Assembly: GCA_001567505.1 (NCBI GenBank)
Contig: LLEU01000013.1
Coordinates: 1-59,144 of the forward strand
Length of the DNA: 59,144 nt
Origin: Acidobacteria bacterium OLB17
Lineage (GTDB): Bacteria; Acidobacteriota; Blastocatellia; Pyrinomonadales; Pyrinomonadaceae
Reading direction: 5' to 3'
A program made the translations under genes and the position numbers. The notes under the pieces are model-generated. The model saw nothing but the letters and a program-made list of their open reading frames with translations. It was not told the DNA's origin and did not search any database. Shown piece by piece: positions 9,217 through 17,356 of this stretch (position 1 is the first letter of the stretch; each line of letters starts with the position of its first letter).

Positions 9217-10067
9217 CAGGCGGGCCACTTATCCAGGAATTTTTGAAGGAATGCTTTCTCGGGCTTCTCGATCTCGGCTTCGAGGAAACTGCGGAAACCT
9301 TCGAGCTCCTCAAAATATTCTTCGCTCGCGAGCTTGCCGGAAAAATAGGCAAGCCGCATCCAGACGAGATACGTATTGAGAACGTCCGTCTGATTGTATT
9401 CGATGATCGACCTCAGATCGCCCGCAAGCCAAAGGTCGGTCACCTGATCGCCGTGCATATCGATCTTCCCCGGAAATCCGCAGAATTTTGCAAGCTCATC
9501 GAGTTTCGGCTGCATCGAGCGGTCGAAAGAAAATCGTTTTAGGATGTCGAGGTGGCCTTCGCTGTTTCGGCCGTCGAAATAGTCGTCGCCGTCCCACGGT
9601 TTTTCCGGGCGTTTGCTGAAACCGGGAGCCGAGATCTCGTTTATCATTCCGCGCTGTATCAGCACCTGAAGATCGGAATCGACAGAGTTATAGCCGACAA
9701 GCTGCGGCCGGCGGCGGCCGACGCTGTCAAGAAAACGCTCGATGATCTCGGCCTCGGAAACGTCGCGGCCTTCGACCGGCAATTCCGGAAAAGAGCCAAG
9801 GCGGAATTCGACCGTGCGGCCTTCGTCCCGATAGACGATGCGCCGCGCAAGATACGAGATCGCAACGACGCGCGAGAACATATATTTCAGGAACGGCCGC
9901 GGATTCGTTTCCGCATCGTACTGCGGCGAATGTTCCCAAAGGGCCTGCATCGCTTCGAGCTCGGTCGTCTCAGGCGGAAGGCCGTATAGACGGCGTGCAC
10001 CGGCCGCGTCCGGCACCCATTCGAGATCAAAATAGAGGCAGAGTTCGGGAATGTCGTTCTTCAGCAT
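9216..10067 (-). CDS. 3'-5' exonuclease of the PolB proofreading type (DNA_pol_B_exo2-like)
   Basis: 283 residues, an RNase H-fold DEDDy exonuclease without a polymerase domain. ExoI is 'LYFDLEWV' (Asp and Glu), ExoII is 'LVGYNSVDSDL', ExoIII is 'IEYNQTDVLNTY', all in the right order and spacing for the PolB-like exonuclease family. The role of these standalone proteins is poorly known; DNA repair or end trimming is likely. Its stop overlaps the start of the methyltransferase by one base, which strongly suggests co-translation. Confidence 0.85.
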   Translation of the reverse strand: MLKNDIPELCLYFDLEWVPDAAGARRLYGLPPETTELEAMQALWEHSPQYDAETNPRPFLKYMFSRVVAISYLARRIVYRDEGRTVEFRLGSFPELPVEGRDVSEAEIIERFLDSVGRRRPQLVGYNSVDSDLQVLIQRGMINEISAPGFSKRPEKPWDGDDYFDGRNSEGHLDILKRFSFDRSMQPKLDELAKFCGFPGKIDMHGDQVTDLWLAGDLRSIIEYNQTDVLNTYLVWMRLAYFSGKLASEEYFEELEGFRSFLEAEIEKPEKAFLQKFLDKWPA

Positions 10068-10159
10068 CGGTTCGGCGAGAGTTCCGGCTCGTCCCGAGGT
10101 CGTGAACGAAGGGCCGCGGTTCTCCTAAAAGATACTATAACAGGCGAGGCGCGCTCGGT

Positions 10160-10600
10160 CTAAGGTTCAGCTTCGGCGTCCTCTGATCCGGTGTCCTCGG
10201 CCTCCGGCTCAGCCTCGGCAGCCATCATTTCGGCGAACGCTACCAGCATATCGAAGTCATTCACCTTCGCCGCCTCCACGTCACCCGAATGTGGTTTCGA
10301 ACCGACGAGGTACACGACCGGTTCGTCGCCGATCACACGCGCCGAATGATAGGTTTCCGCAGGCATACGATCGCGATCGCCCGCTTCAAGGCAGAACGTT
10401 CCGCCGCCTTTGACCGTGATCTCAAGCGAGCCGGAGATGATCCAATGACACTGCTCGTCGAGATGCTTGTGCAGGCCATAGACGATCTCCGGCCGGTCAG
10501 ACCAATGATGAACGGTGTAGCCTTCCGCTTCGAGTTCGAGACGACAGCGCGCGGAATTCGGAGGATAAGGGCGGTTCCATTTTTCGACTTTATAAGGCAT
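10160..10600 (-). CDS. Cupin-domain protein
   Basis: 146 residues. A single small beta-barrel cupin with metal-ligand candidates in 'LHKHLDEQCHWIISGSLEITV' (HxH...E-like motif 1; residues split across the barrel) and 'YHSARVIGDEP' (motif 2 His). The C-terminal ~25 residues are very acidic (Ala/Glu-rich, 'EAEPEAEDTGSEDAEAEP') and probably disordered. Cupins of this size are usually metal-binding isomerases, dioxygenases or ligand sensors; nothing here narrows the choice. Transcribed ahead of the exonuclease-methyltransferase pair in the same direction, with a 92-bp gap. Confidence 0.75.
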   Translation of the reverse strand: MPYKVEKWNRPYPPNSARCRLELEAEGYTVHHWSDRPEIVYGLHKHLDEQCHWIISGSLEITVKGGGTFCLEAGDRDRMPAETYHSARVIGDEPVVYLVGSKPHSGDVEAAKVNDFDMLVAFAEMMAAEAEPEAEDTGSEDAEAEP

Positions 10601-10853
10601 CGCTTTTGGAAGCTACTTTAGCAAAATCGCGTTCGCCTTTCGACCTGCCCGAGGACCGGCCGCCGCATACGATTTCGGTCGTCCGTTGGTGACGATATCG
10701 TCTATTCCGACAACGACCCAAACCGCGAGCCGCAGCATTAACGCTTTCGTTCCAACAACTTACAACGAGTGGCACGGGGCTTGCCATCTACCACAGCGAA
10801 AGGGATGAGGTCGCCCCGGCTTCGCTCAAGAAAACACTTAGGGAGACAAAGCA

Positions 10854-11183
10854 ATGAAAAAATATATCTCGACGTTCGTAATGATGGCAATGATGGCGAT
10901 CTCCGTTCCGATGCTCGCTGGAACGGCATCAGCACAGACACGCCGCTACACACCGCGCCGCACCACGTCCTACACGTACAAAAAACCCAGCTTCTATCGC
11001 CGTCATCGCAATCTGATCAACATCGGCATCGGTACCGGCGCTGGAGCTCTTCTCGGCGGCCTGATCGGCGGCAAGAAAGGCGCCTTGATCGGTGCAGCTG
11101 CGGGTGCAGGCGGTTCGGCACTCTATACCTACAAGATCAACCCGAAGAAGCGTCGCTACTATTCGCAGTACTATCAAAGATAG
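10854..11183 (+). CDS. Secreted glycine-zipper small protein
   Basis: 109 residues. Signal peptide to about residue 27 ('AGTASAQ'), then a basic, Tyr/Arg-rich segment, a glycine-zipper hairpin (about 61-85, 'GTGAGALLGGLIGGKKGALIG') and a basic Tyr-rich tail. YMGG/17-kDa-type glycine zippers insert into or span the outer membrane or periplasm. No enzymatic motif. AGGGAGA precedes the ATG. A strong terminator follows. The 253-bp gap before it (10601-10853) shows only this gene's leader. Confidence 0.8.
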   Translation: MKKYISTFVMMAMMAISVPMLAGTASAQTRRYTPRRTTSYTYKKPSFYRRHRNLINIGIGTGAGALLGGLIGGKKGALIGAAAGAGGSALYTYKINPKKRRYYSQYYQR

Positions 11184-11220
11184 ATCCCTAGTCTCAAATG
11201 ATCCGCGGATCGAATTGAGC

Positions 11221-11263
11221 AAATGCCGCAAGCGGATGACTCTCCGGCTTGCGGCATTTTCTT
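11221..11263. terminator. Bidirectional rho-independent terminator
   Basis: A perfect 13-bp inverted repeat, AAATGCCGCAAGC (11221-11233) and GCTTGCGGCATTT (11247-11259), followed by T's on the plus strand and preceded by A's. It serves the glycine-zipper gene and the convergent fadE. Confidence 0.9.
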
Positions 11264-11314
11264 GTCCGGCATCTGCGGCCCGGTTCACTTAGAACGGATA
11301 CGTGTTCGCGTCGA

Positions 11315-13066
11315 TCACGACCTTGGCGATGCGTCGGCGAGCTCGATGGTGTTGATCGGCGAATTGTTCTTCGTAAAACGTTTTAGGGCCGTCAGAAGAA
11401 TTCGTGCATCATCGCCCTCGGCGATCGCGGCGATCGTGTTCCGGGCCTTCATCTCGACGCGCTGTATCGCATCGTTGCAAAAAACGGCGGCAATATCAGC
11501 GGCACGAGCTCCCGAAAGGCCGCCGTTGGCAGCGAGCTTCTTTGCACGCAGAACTGCCGATTCCATTTGGTAGGCCTCGATAATGATGTCGGCCGAACTC
11601 AGCAAAACTTCCTGCTCGTCCTTTAACGCACCCATATACTTCTGAGCGGCCGTGCCGAGCACCATCAGTGCAACTTTTTTCGCATTTGCGGCAAGCCTCG
11701 CTTCGCGTGCGAGCGGTGCGTCGTCATCTTCGAGCGGCATCTGAGGCTCGAGAATTTCCTTCTGCAGGGCCATCGCCGCAGGCAGCAACCCAAGCTGGCC
11801 CTTCATCGCACGCTTTACGAGCTGGCCCGGGATGAGCATACGGTTGATCTCATTCGTTCCTTCGAAAATGCGGTTGATGCGCGAATCGCGATACGCTTTT
11901 TCAGCCGGATAATCCGCCGAATATCCATAGCCGCCGTAGATCTGCACCATCTCATCGACGACGAGGTCAAGCGCTTCCGAACACGCGACCTTATTGATCG
12001 AAGATTCCACCGCGTATTCCTCTATTGAACGAAGTTTTTTCTCGTTGTCGGCACCGTCGCCGATAAGAGCGTCGATGAGGCCGACGGTTCGGTACGTGAT
12101 GGATTCGGCGACCCAGGTTCGGACGGCCATCTCGGCAAGTTTGTGCTGAATGGCACCGAAACTCGAGATCTTCGTCTTGAACTGCTCACGCTCGTTCGCG
12201 TATCGGACCGCATCGTGGATCGCGAGTTTTGCTCCGCCGACAACGGACGCACCAAGCTTGAAACGGCCGACGTTCAGGATGTTGAACGCGATCTTCGCAC
12301 CGTCGCCGACATTGCCGATCAGGTTCGAAGCCGGTATCTTCGCGTCCGCTAGGATCAGCGGCGTCGTCGATGACGACTTGATGCCCATCTTGTGCTCTTC
12401 CGCACCGGGATAGCACTGCTCGCTTCGCTCGACCACGAACGCCGAGAACTTATCCTTCTCGCCATCGACCTTCGCAAACACGATGTAAACATCCGCGAAA
12501 CTGCCGTTCGTGATGAACATTTTCTCGCCATTCAAGACGTAATGCTGGCCGTCCTCGGTGAGCTTCGCGGTCGTTTTGGCACCGAGCGCGTCCGAACCCG
12601 AACCGCTCTCGGTCAGGCAATAGGCCGTAACGACCTCGCCGGCGATGATCTTCGGGATCCAACGCTTCTTGAGGTCTTCGGATGCAAAATAGAGCAGCGG
12701 CAGCACGCCGATCGAGGTCTGCGCGCCGTATGTCGTCCCAAAACCGCCGCCGCGGCCCATCATCTCCGCGATCAGAGCGCCCGAGGTCTGGTCGAGCCCG
12801 AGCCCGCCGTACTCTTCCGGAATGGTCGCACCGAGAACGCCGAGCTCGCCGCCCTTTTTCAAAAGCTCACGCGCGGTCTCCCATTTGTGCTGCTCCAACT
12901 CCTCAAGACTCGGCCGCACTTCGTTATCAACGAACTCGCGCGTCGTATCGCCGATCATCCGCTGCTCTTCCGAAAATTGCTCAGGCGTGAAAACCTCGCC
13001 CGGCGTCTGCTCGGCAATAAGGAACTCACCGCCCTTCAGGTACTCTCTTTCCGTCTTCGCTTCCAT
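11315..13066 (-). CDS. fadE: Acyl-CoA dehydrogenase, FadE/VLCAD type
   Basis: 583 residues, close to Bacillus FadE (about 594) rather than the ~380 of short-chain enzymes; it has the extra C-terminal helical domain. FAD-dependent alpha-beta oxidation of acyl-CoA, first step of beta-oxidation. Signatures 'AYCLTESGSGSDA', 'QIYGGYGYSADYPAEKAYRD' and 'RIFEGTNEI' (catalytic Glu) are present. GGAGG lies about 10 bp before the ATG. The promoter carries a FadR-like operator shared with fadN 6.7 kb away, which ties this gene to the fadN-fadA transcript although they are separated by the HTH/nucleotidyltransferase pair. Confidence 0.93.
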   Translation of the reverse strand: MEAKTEREYLKGGEFLIAEQTPGEVFTPEQFSEEQRMIGDTTREFVDNEVRPSLEELEQHKWETARELLKKGGELGVLGATIPEEYGGLGLDQTSGALIAEMMGRGGGFGTTYGAQTSIGVLPLLYFASEDLKKRWIPKIIAGEVVTAYCLTESGSGSDALGAKTTAKLTEDGQHYVLNGEKMFITNGSFADVYIVFAKVDGEKDKFSAFVVERSEQCYPGAEEHKMGIKSSSTTPLILADAKIPASNLIGNVGDGAKIAFNILNVGRFKLGASVVGGAKLAIHDAVRYANEREQFKTKISSFGAIQHKLAEMAVRTWVAESITYRTVGLIDALIGDGADNEKKLRSIEEYAVESSINKVACSEALDLVVDEMVQIYGGYGYSADYPAEKAYRDSRINRIFEGTNEINRMLIPGQLVKRAMKGQLGLLPAAMALQKEILEPQMPLEDDDAPLAREARLAANAKKVALMVLGTAAQKYMGALKDEQEVLLSSADIIIEAYQMESAVLRAKKLAANGGLSGARAADIAAVFCNDAIQRVEMKARNTIAAIAEGDDARILLTALKRFTKNNSPINTIELADASPRS

Positions 13067-13104
13067 TCTCTTGTGGCCTCCGTCAGGTATGACAAATTGT
13101 AGGA

Positions 13105-13134
13105 ATTATACTGAATGAATGCTCATTCAGTCAA
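13105..13134 (-). promoter_or_regulatory. fadE promoter with FadR(Bacillus)-like operator
   Basis: On the minus strand: TTGACT (13134-13129), an 18-bp spacer, and TATAAT (13110-13105). The spacer is filled by the palindrome ACTGAATGA-ATGC-TCATTCAGT (13110-13131, 9-bp perfect arms). This matches the known TGAATGA-N4-TCATTCA box of the TetR-type repressor FadR of Bacillus subtilis. Binding there would block RNA polymerase; acyl-CoA would relieve it. The regulator gene is not in this window. Confidence 0.85.
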
Positions 13135-13264
13135 GGCTTTCCGGCGGAAATGTCCTTGTCTTTCAGTGGACCGGCCTCTAGTCAGCATCAAATGCGATGA
13201 TTTTTTGCCACCTCGCTACACCTGTCATTTTTTTTACATCCTGAGAAATACAGGCTAAATATGT

Positions 13265-13304
13265 TATGATTTACTCGCATTCGCCATTCGCGAATCGCAA
13301 ATGC
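13265..13304 (+). promoter_or_regulatory. Extended -10 and 28-bp dyad at the HTH/nucleotidyltransferase start
   Basis: TGTTATGAT (13262-13270) resembles an extended -10. Just after it, 13277-13304 is a dyad centred between 13290 and 13291: the core ATTCGCGAAT is perfect, outer arms GCATT/AATGC mirror exactly, 12 of 14 positions match. The right arm runs into the ATG at 13301. The likely reading is an autoregulatory operator for the HTH protein. Confidence 0.6.
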
Positions 13305-13849
13305 AAGCAATGCGACAAACTTCACTTAAACCACAGGATGTCGTTATTTTGACAAAGCTCTGCGGGTATCCAACTTCGAAACCGCCCACTTATTCGGTAA
13401 TTGCGAGCGAGATCGAAATAAGCACGGCCGAAGTGGCCGGTGGGATCAAACGTCTGAGAAGCGCTCAACTCGTTCAACCGAACGACGGCGCAAGTCCGAT
13501 CCTCGACGCGACTAAAGAATTCTTGGTACACGGTATAAAGTATATGTTCCCACCTGTTTTTGGAACCATGCGACGCGGTATTGCGACATCGTATGCAGCA
13601 CCACCGTTGAGCGATCTGATAGTCCTGAATAAAGACAAAGGAAATATCCCGGTATGGCCCTACCCACAGGGAACCTCTCGCGGATTTGCACTCACACCGC
13701 TCTATCCAACCGTTCCGATTGCCTGTCTCCGCGATCAGTCGTTGTACCAGAAACTTGCGCTTATCGATGCGATCAGAAGCGGCAGTACACGTGAGCGGGA
13801 GTTGGCCATAAAACTTCTGGTCGAGAGGTTGGACAATGCCCCTGTCTGA
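13301..13849 (+). CDS. Winged-HTH protein, putative antitoxin/regulator of nucleotidyltransferase
   Basis: 182 residues. N-terminal winged helix (about 10-60; 'YSVIASEIEISTAEVAGGIKRL'), then a conserved middle ('LVHGIKYMFPPV', 'RGIATSYAAPPLSD') and a C-terminal 'LYQKLALIDAIRSGSTRERELA' segment. This architecture recurs in bacteria beside nucleotidyltransferases and is little studied. Its last 14 bp overlap the nucleotidyltransferase start, as in toxin-antitoxin pairs of the AbiE/MNT kind. The pair is visibly more AT-rich than its surroundings and interrupts the fad genes, suggesting acquisition by transfer. A second ATG at 13310 is possible. Confidence 0.75.
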   Translation: MQAMRQTSLKPQDVVILTKLCGYPTSKPPTYSVIASEIEISTAEVAGGIKRLRSAQLVQPNDGASPILDATKEFLVHGIKYMFPPVFGTMRRGIATSYAAPPLSDLIVLNKDKGNIPVWPYPQGTSRGFALTPLYPTVPIACLRDQSLYQKLALIDAIRSGSTRERELAIKLLVERLDNAPV

Positions 13850-14531
13850 TCCCAACATCGGGCTGCTGAAGGCAGTTGTTCGACGCCTTGATAGATATTC
13901 AGATAAGTTCGTATTCCTCGGAGGGTGCGTTGTTGGCCTTTTGATCACAGATCCGGCATCTCCGGACGTTCGTCCGACAAAGGACGTTGACGGCCTGATC
14001 GAGGCTATTACTTATACTGAATACGTGGAAGCGGAGAAAATGTTGGAGAAGCTCGGCTTCTTTCGCTCGGAAGGACCGATCTGCAGATGGGAGATCGACG
14101 GCTTTCTATTCGACATGCTGCCGCAGAAAGGAAATATCGCCGGCTTAGAGAACCGATGGCTGGAGCTTGTACCCACCAATTACCGTGAGTACGAACTCAG
14201 TGAGGGTTCACGCATCAAGGTCATCGATCCAGTTCTTTTTTTGGGTGCAAAGATCGAAGCGTTCCTAAGTCGCGGCCAGAATGACTTCCTTAGCAGTCAT
14301 GATCTCGAAGATATTGTCACCTTGATAAACGGACGTGGTGAGTTGGTAGATGAGGTAGAATCCGCAGATCTGGAACTTCGGAAGTACATCGCGGACGTGT
14401 TCTCTGCCTGGCTTAAGGAGCGCAGATTCCTCGAGGCGATTCCAGGACATCTGAATCCGGATGTCGGACGTGTGGAACTTGTTCTGAACCGTTTCAAAGC
14501 AATGGCGAAGTTCCCGAGGGTTTTCGTCTAG
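13836..14531 (+). CDS. AbiEii/MNT-like nucleotidyltransferase, putative toxin
   Basis: 231 residues of the DNA polymerase-beta-like nucleotidyltransferase fold. 'FLGGCVVGLL' followed by 'TKDVDGLIE' gives the GG and hDhDh metal-binding motif, 'WEIDGFLFDML' supplies a possible third acidic residue, and 'GAKIEAFLSRGQ...SSHDLEDIVTL' matches the Lys...Asp motif of AbiEii. In AbiE/MenT-type systems such enzymes modify tRNA or protein and are held in check by a partner encoded just upstream. The start overlaps the HTH gene by 14 bp. The toxic role is inference from organisation. Confidence 0.75.
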   Translation: MPLSDPNIGLLKAVVRRLDRYSDKFVFLGGCVVGLLITDPASPDVRPTKDVDGLIEAITYTEYVEAEKMLEKLGFFRSEGPICRWEIDGFLFDMLPQKGNIAGLENRWLELVPTNYREYELSEGSRIKVIDPVLFLGAKIEAFLSRGQNDFLSSHDLEDIVTLINGRGELVDEVESADLELRKYIADVFSAWLKERRFLEAIPGHLNPDVGRVELVLNRFKAMAKFPRVFV

Positions 14532-14585
14532 GTCAAGGCTCGGCAATAATGGAGTGCGGTTAGGCCTGTCTGACCATCGACCGAG

Positions 14586-14910
14586 CCTCAAGAATGTCGA
14601 AGCCCGCGTCAGCGGGCGACAGAACTGTCGCAGGCCGAGCCTGCTCCGGGAATCCGTGGGGTCGATGCGTCCGGTCAGGCAAGCCTGACCGCACTGCGGG
14701 AGCGGCAAAGCCGCTGGAACTGTCGCTCCTGCCGGAGCTATGTCGGCGGCAAAGCCGCCTCCGGGATGGGCTTGGTGACGGTTCTCCACGCTCCGCTTCG
14801 CTCCACGTGGGGCTACGTGCTGTCGCCTGCTACCGCAGGCTATGTCGGCGGCAAAGCCGCCTCCAGGATGTTCTGGTGGACGGTAACCCTCGCTTGCTTC
14901 GCGACAAGCG
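14586..14910. repeat. Cluster of short palindromic (REP-like) elements
   Basis: The 408-bp gap 14532-14939 holds no gene but at least seven short hairpins: GCCCGC-GTCA-GCGGGC (14602-14617), CGGTCAGGCAAGCCTGACCG (14672-14691), AGCGGCAAAGCCGCT (14701-14715), GGCGGCAAAGCCGCC (14745-14759 and again 14847-14861, each inside a ~30-bp direct repeat), GCCTGC-TACC-GCAGGC (14825-14840) and CGCTTG...CAAGCG (14891-14910). The 30-bp block 14672-14701 recurs exactly, inverted, at 29835-29864. It is typical of dispersed intergenic palindromes. Confidence 0.8.
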
Positions 14911-14939
14911 GGATACATGCTGATAGCTCCTACAGGGCT

Positions 14940-16118
14940 CTAGCCGATGCGTTCGAATATTCCCGCGGCGCCCATGCCGCCGCCGACGCACATTGTGACC
15001 ATGCCGTAGCGAAGGTTGCGGCGTTCCATTTCGCGAAGGATCGTCGCGGTGAGTTTCGCACCCGTGCATCCCAAAGGGTGGCCGAGAGCGACGGCGCCGC
15101 CGTTGACGTTCACTTTCGCGGGGTCGAGTTCGAGAGCTTTGATCACGGCGAGCGACTGCACGGCGAAGGCCTCGTTAAGCTCGATAACGTCGATCTGATC
15201 GATCGTCAGGCCGGCAAGTTTCAAAGCTTTCGGGATGGCATAGACCGGCCCGATGCCCATCTCTTCCGGCAGGCAGCCTGCGGTAGCGAACGAAACGAAA
15301 CGCGCGAGCGGCTTGATACCAAGTTCTTTCGCTTTCTCTTCGGACATAACGACGGCGGCGGCGGCTCCGTCCGACATCTGCGAAGAGTTGCCGGCCGTCA
15401 CGGTTCCTTTTGCGTGAAAGGCCGGCTTCAGCTTTGCAAGGCCTTCGGCGGACGCGTCAAAACGCACGCCTTCGTCCGTGTCAAAAACGATCTCCTTCCG
15501 CCGCACGCGGCCCTTCTCGTCGAATTCATCGACGGCAACCTTAACTGCCGCGATCTCGTCCTTGAAGTTCCCTGCGGTGATCGCGGCCGCCGCTTTTTGA
15601 TGCGACGAAAGCGAAAATGCGTCGGCCTCTTCGCGCGTAATGTTGTACTTCCGGGCAAGGTTCTCGGCGGTGAGGCCCATGTTCAGGTAGTAATCCGGAT
15701 AGGTCTCGGCAAGCTGCGGATTCGGCCGGAAGGTGTTGCCGCCCATCGGGATCGCGGTCATAGATTCGAGGCCGCCCGCGACGATCGCATCGGCACCGCC
15801 CGTGCGAATGCGTTCGGCAGCTAGCGCGATCGTCTGCAGGCCCGAAGAGCAATATCGATTTACCGTCATCGCCGAAGTTTCGACCGGCAACCCGGCGCGT
15901 ATCGCCGATGTCCGAGCGACGTTCATTCCCTGCGACGCCTCGGGGAACGCGCAGCCCATTATCACATCGTCGATCAGCGACACATCAACTCCGGCACGCG
16001 CCACAGCTTCCTTGATCGCGGCCGCGCCCAGTTCATCCGAACGCGTGTTCCGCAGCGTGCCCTTCGGCGCCTTTCCCACAGCCGTCCGCACGGCCGATAC
16101 AATTACTGCTTCTTTCAT
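14940..16118 (-). CDS. fadA: Acetyl-CoA acyltransferase (3-ketoacyl-CoA thiolase)
   Basis: 392 residues, last step of beta-oxidation. Nucleophile C90 in '[10 protein letters not shown]', the His loop '[16 protein letters not shown]' and the C-terminal catalytic Cys loop '[14 protein letters not shown]' are all intact. The start is ATG 16118 with AGGAAG upstream; the longer open frame has no homology. It lies last in the minus-strand series fadN-dinB-tag-fadA and is probably read from the FadR-controlled promoter at 19.8 kb, with 73 bp between tag and fadA. Confidence 0.94.
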   Translation of the reverse strand: MKEAVIVSAVRTAVGKAPKGTLRNTRSDELGAAAIKEAVARAGVDVSLIDDVIMGCAFPEASQGMNVARTSAIRAGLPVETSAMTVNRYCSSGLQTIALAAERIRTGGADAIVAGGLESMTAIPMGGNTFRPNPQLAETYPDYYLNMGLTAENLARKYNITREEADAFSLSSHQKAAAAITAGNFKDEIAAVKVAVDEFDEKGRVRRKEIVFDTDEGVRFDASAEGLAKLKPAFHAKGTVTAGNSSQMSDGAAAAVVMSEEKAKELGIKPLARFVSFATAGCLPEEMGIGPVYAIPKALKLAGLTIDQIDVIELNEAFAVQSLAVIKALELDPAKVNVNGGAVALGHPLGCTGAKLTATILREMERRNLRYGMVTMCVGGGMGAAGIFERIG

Positions 16119-16191
16119 AGATCTTCCTGTGATTTGCCCGCATACGCGAGCAGCCCGCATCGCAAGGTGCGGGAACGGACCGCAACCCAAT

Positions 16192-16785
16192 TCATCGAGC
16201 TATCGTAGATAGCGACAGATCCCGACATTCCTTATACCTGAAACAGGTCGTCAGGTGGTCGTTGACCATTCCCGTTGCCTGCATAAAGGCGTACATTATT
16301 GTCGAACCGACGAAATTGAACCCGCGTTTCTTCAGGTCTTTCGACATCGCGTCGGAGGTTGCGGTCGTGGCCGGGATCTGTCTGCGATCCTTCCACGTGT
16401 TCACGATCGGCACGCCATCGACGAACGACCAGACGTACGCGTCGAATGTTCCGAATTCCTTTTGCACGTTGAGGAACGCTTTCGCATTCGCGACGGCCGA
16501 GGCGATCTTAAGGCGATTGCGAATTATGCCCGGATCGAGCAGCAGTTCGGCGCATTTAGCTTCCGAATAACGAGCGATCTTCGAAGCGTCGAAGCCGTCA
16601 AACGCACGTCGATAGTTCTCGCGTTTTGCAAGAACGGTGTCCCAACTCAAGCCGGCCTGCGCGCCTTCCAGGATCAGGAATTCGAACAGCCTGCGGTCAT
16701 CGTGCAGCGGCACGCCCCATTCTTCGTCGTGATATTTGACGGCCAGATCGTTCGCGGCCCAATCGCATCTTTTTACCGAACCCAT
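16192..16785 (-). CDS. tag: DNA-3-methyladenine glycosylase I
   Basis: 197 residues; removes 3-methyladenine from alkylated DNA. '[19 protein letters not shown]' at the N-terminus carries the Tag zinc-binding Cys and His residues, '[16 protein letters not shown]' is the substrate pocket segment, and the C-terminal '[11 protein letters not shown]' supplies the other zinc ligands. ATG 16785 is chosen because upstream codons add nothing conserved. It is placed between dinB and fadA in a fatty-acid transcript, an odd position for a repair gene; it starts 7 bp after dinB ends. Confidence 0.92.
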   Translation of the reverse strand: MGSVKRCDWAANDLAVKYHDEEWGVPLHDDRRLFEFLILEGAQAGLSWDTVLAKRENYRRAFDGFDASKIARYSEAKCAELLLDPGIIRNRLKIASAVANAKAFLNVQKEFGTFDAYVWSFVDGVPIVNTWKDRRQIPATTATSDAMSKDLKKRGFNFVGSTIMYAFMQATGMVNDHLTTCFRYKECRDLSLSTIAR

Positions 16786-16792
16786 ATTTATC

Positions 16793-17356
16793 TCAACCGG
16801 CCGCCTGTCGCGGAAAACCGGACGCATTCATCACGCGTTTTGCCTGGCGTATATGCCGCTTTTCGTGTTCGACGAGAATGTCGAGCCCGTCCCTGAGATC
16901 GTAAGTAAGGATCTTTAGGAAAGGTGACGTCAGAACGGTCTTGTCCCAATCAAGTTTCCCGATCTCATCCATCTTCGCGATGAGCCGCTCATTCTCCGCA
17001 CAGAATCTCTCGACAATGTCGCCGCCGACCTCGCTCGGCGGAACGATCGACTTTGAGGGAGCCTTCGAACGCTTTGCGTCCTGCGCGAGGCGGCTTTTTA
17101 TCCATCGGCCGAAGTAGCTCGTGAACGGCGAATACTTCTCGAAGAACGTCGGCTCTTCGCCCTTTAGTTTCCGGTCGATCGCCGGACCAAGCTCCGTACT
17201 TGTCAAGATCAAATGATCGAGGCACTGGGCAACGCTCCAGCTTTCGGCCGACGGTTTCCAATTGAGCGAGTTCGCATCGAGGCCGCCGAAGGCCGCTTTT
17301 GCGTCTTCGGAGATCGCCCGAAGATCGGCCTTTATCTTTTCGGTATTGGGTTCCAT
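16793..17356 (-). CDS. DinB/DUF664-like four-helix metal-binding protein
   Basis: 187 residues of the DinB_2 type. A four-helix bundle with likely metal ligands in 'QCLDHLIL' (His near residue 47) and 'VEHEKRHIRQAKRV' (two His near residue 168). The family is damage- or stress-linked, and some members are thiol S-transferases (bacillithiol, mycothiol). The function here is unknown. The ATG follows directly on the fadN stop (TAG ATG), so it is surely co-transcribed with fadN, and tag follows 7 bp later. Confidence 0.85.
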   Translation of the reverse strand: MEPNTEKIKADLRAISEDAKAAFGGLDANSLNWKPSAESWSVAQCLDHLILTSTELGPAIDRKLKGEEPTFFEKYSPFTSYFGRWIKSRLAQDAKRSKAPSKSIVPPSEVGGDIVERFCAENERLIAKMDEIGKLDWDKTVLTSPFLKILTYDLRDGLDILVEHEKRHIRQAKRVMNASGFPRQAAG

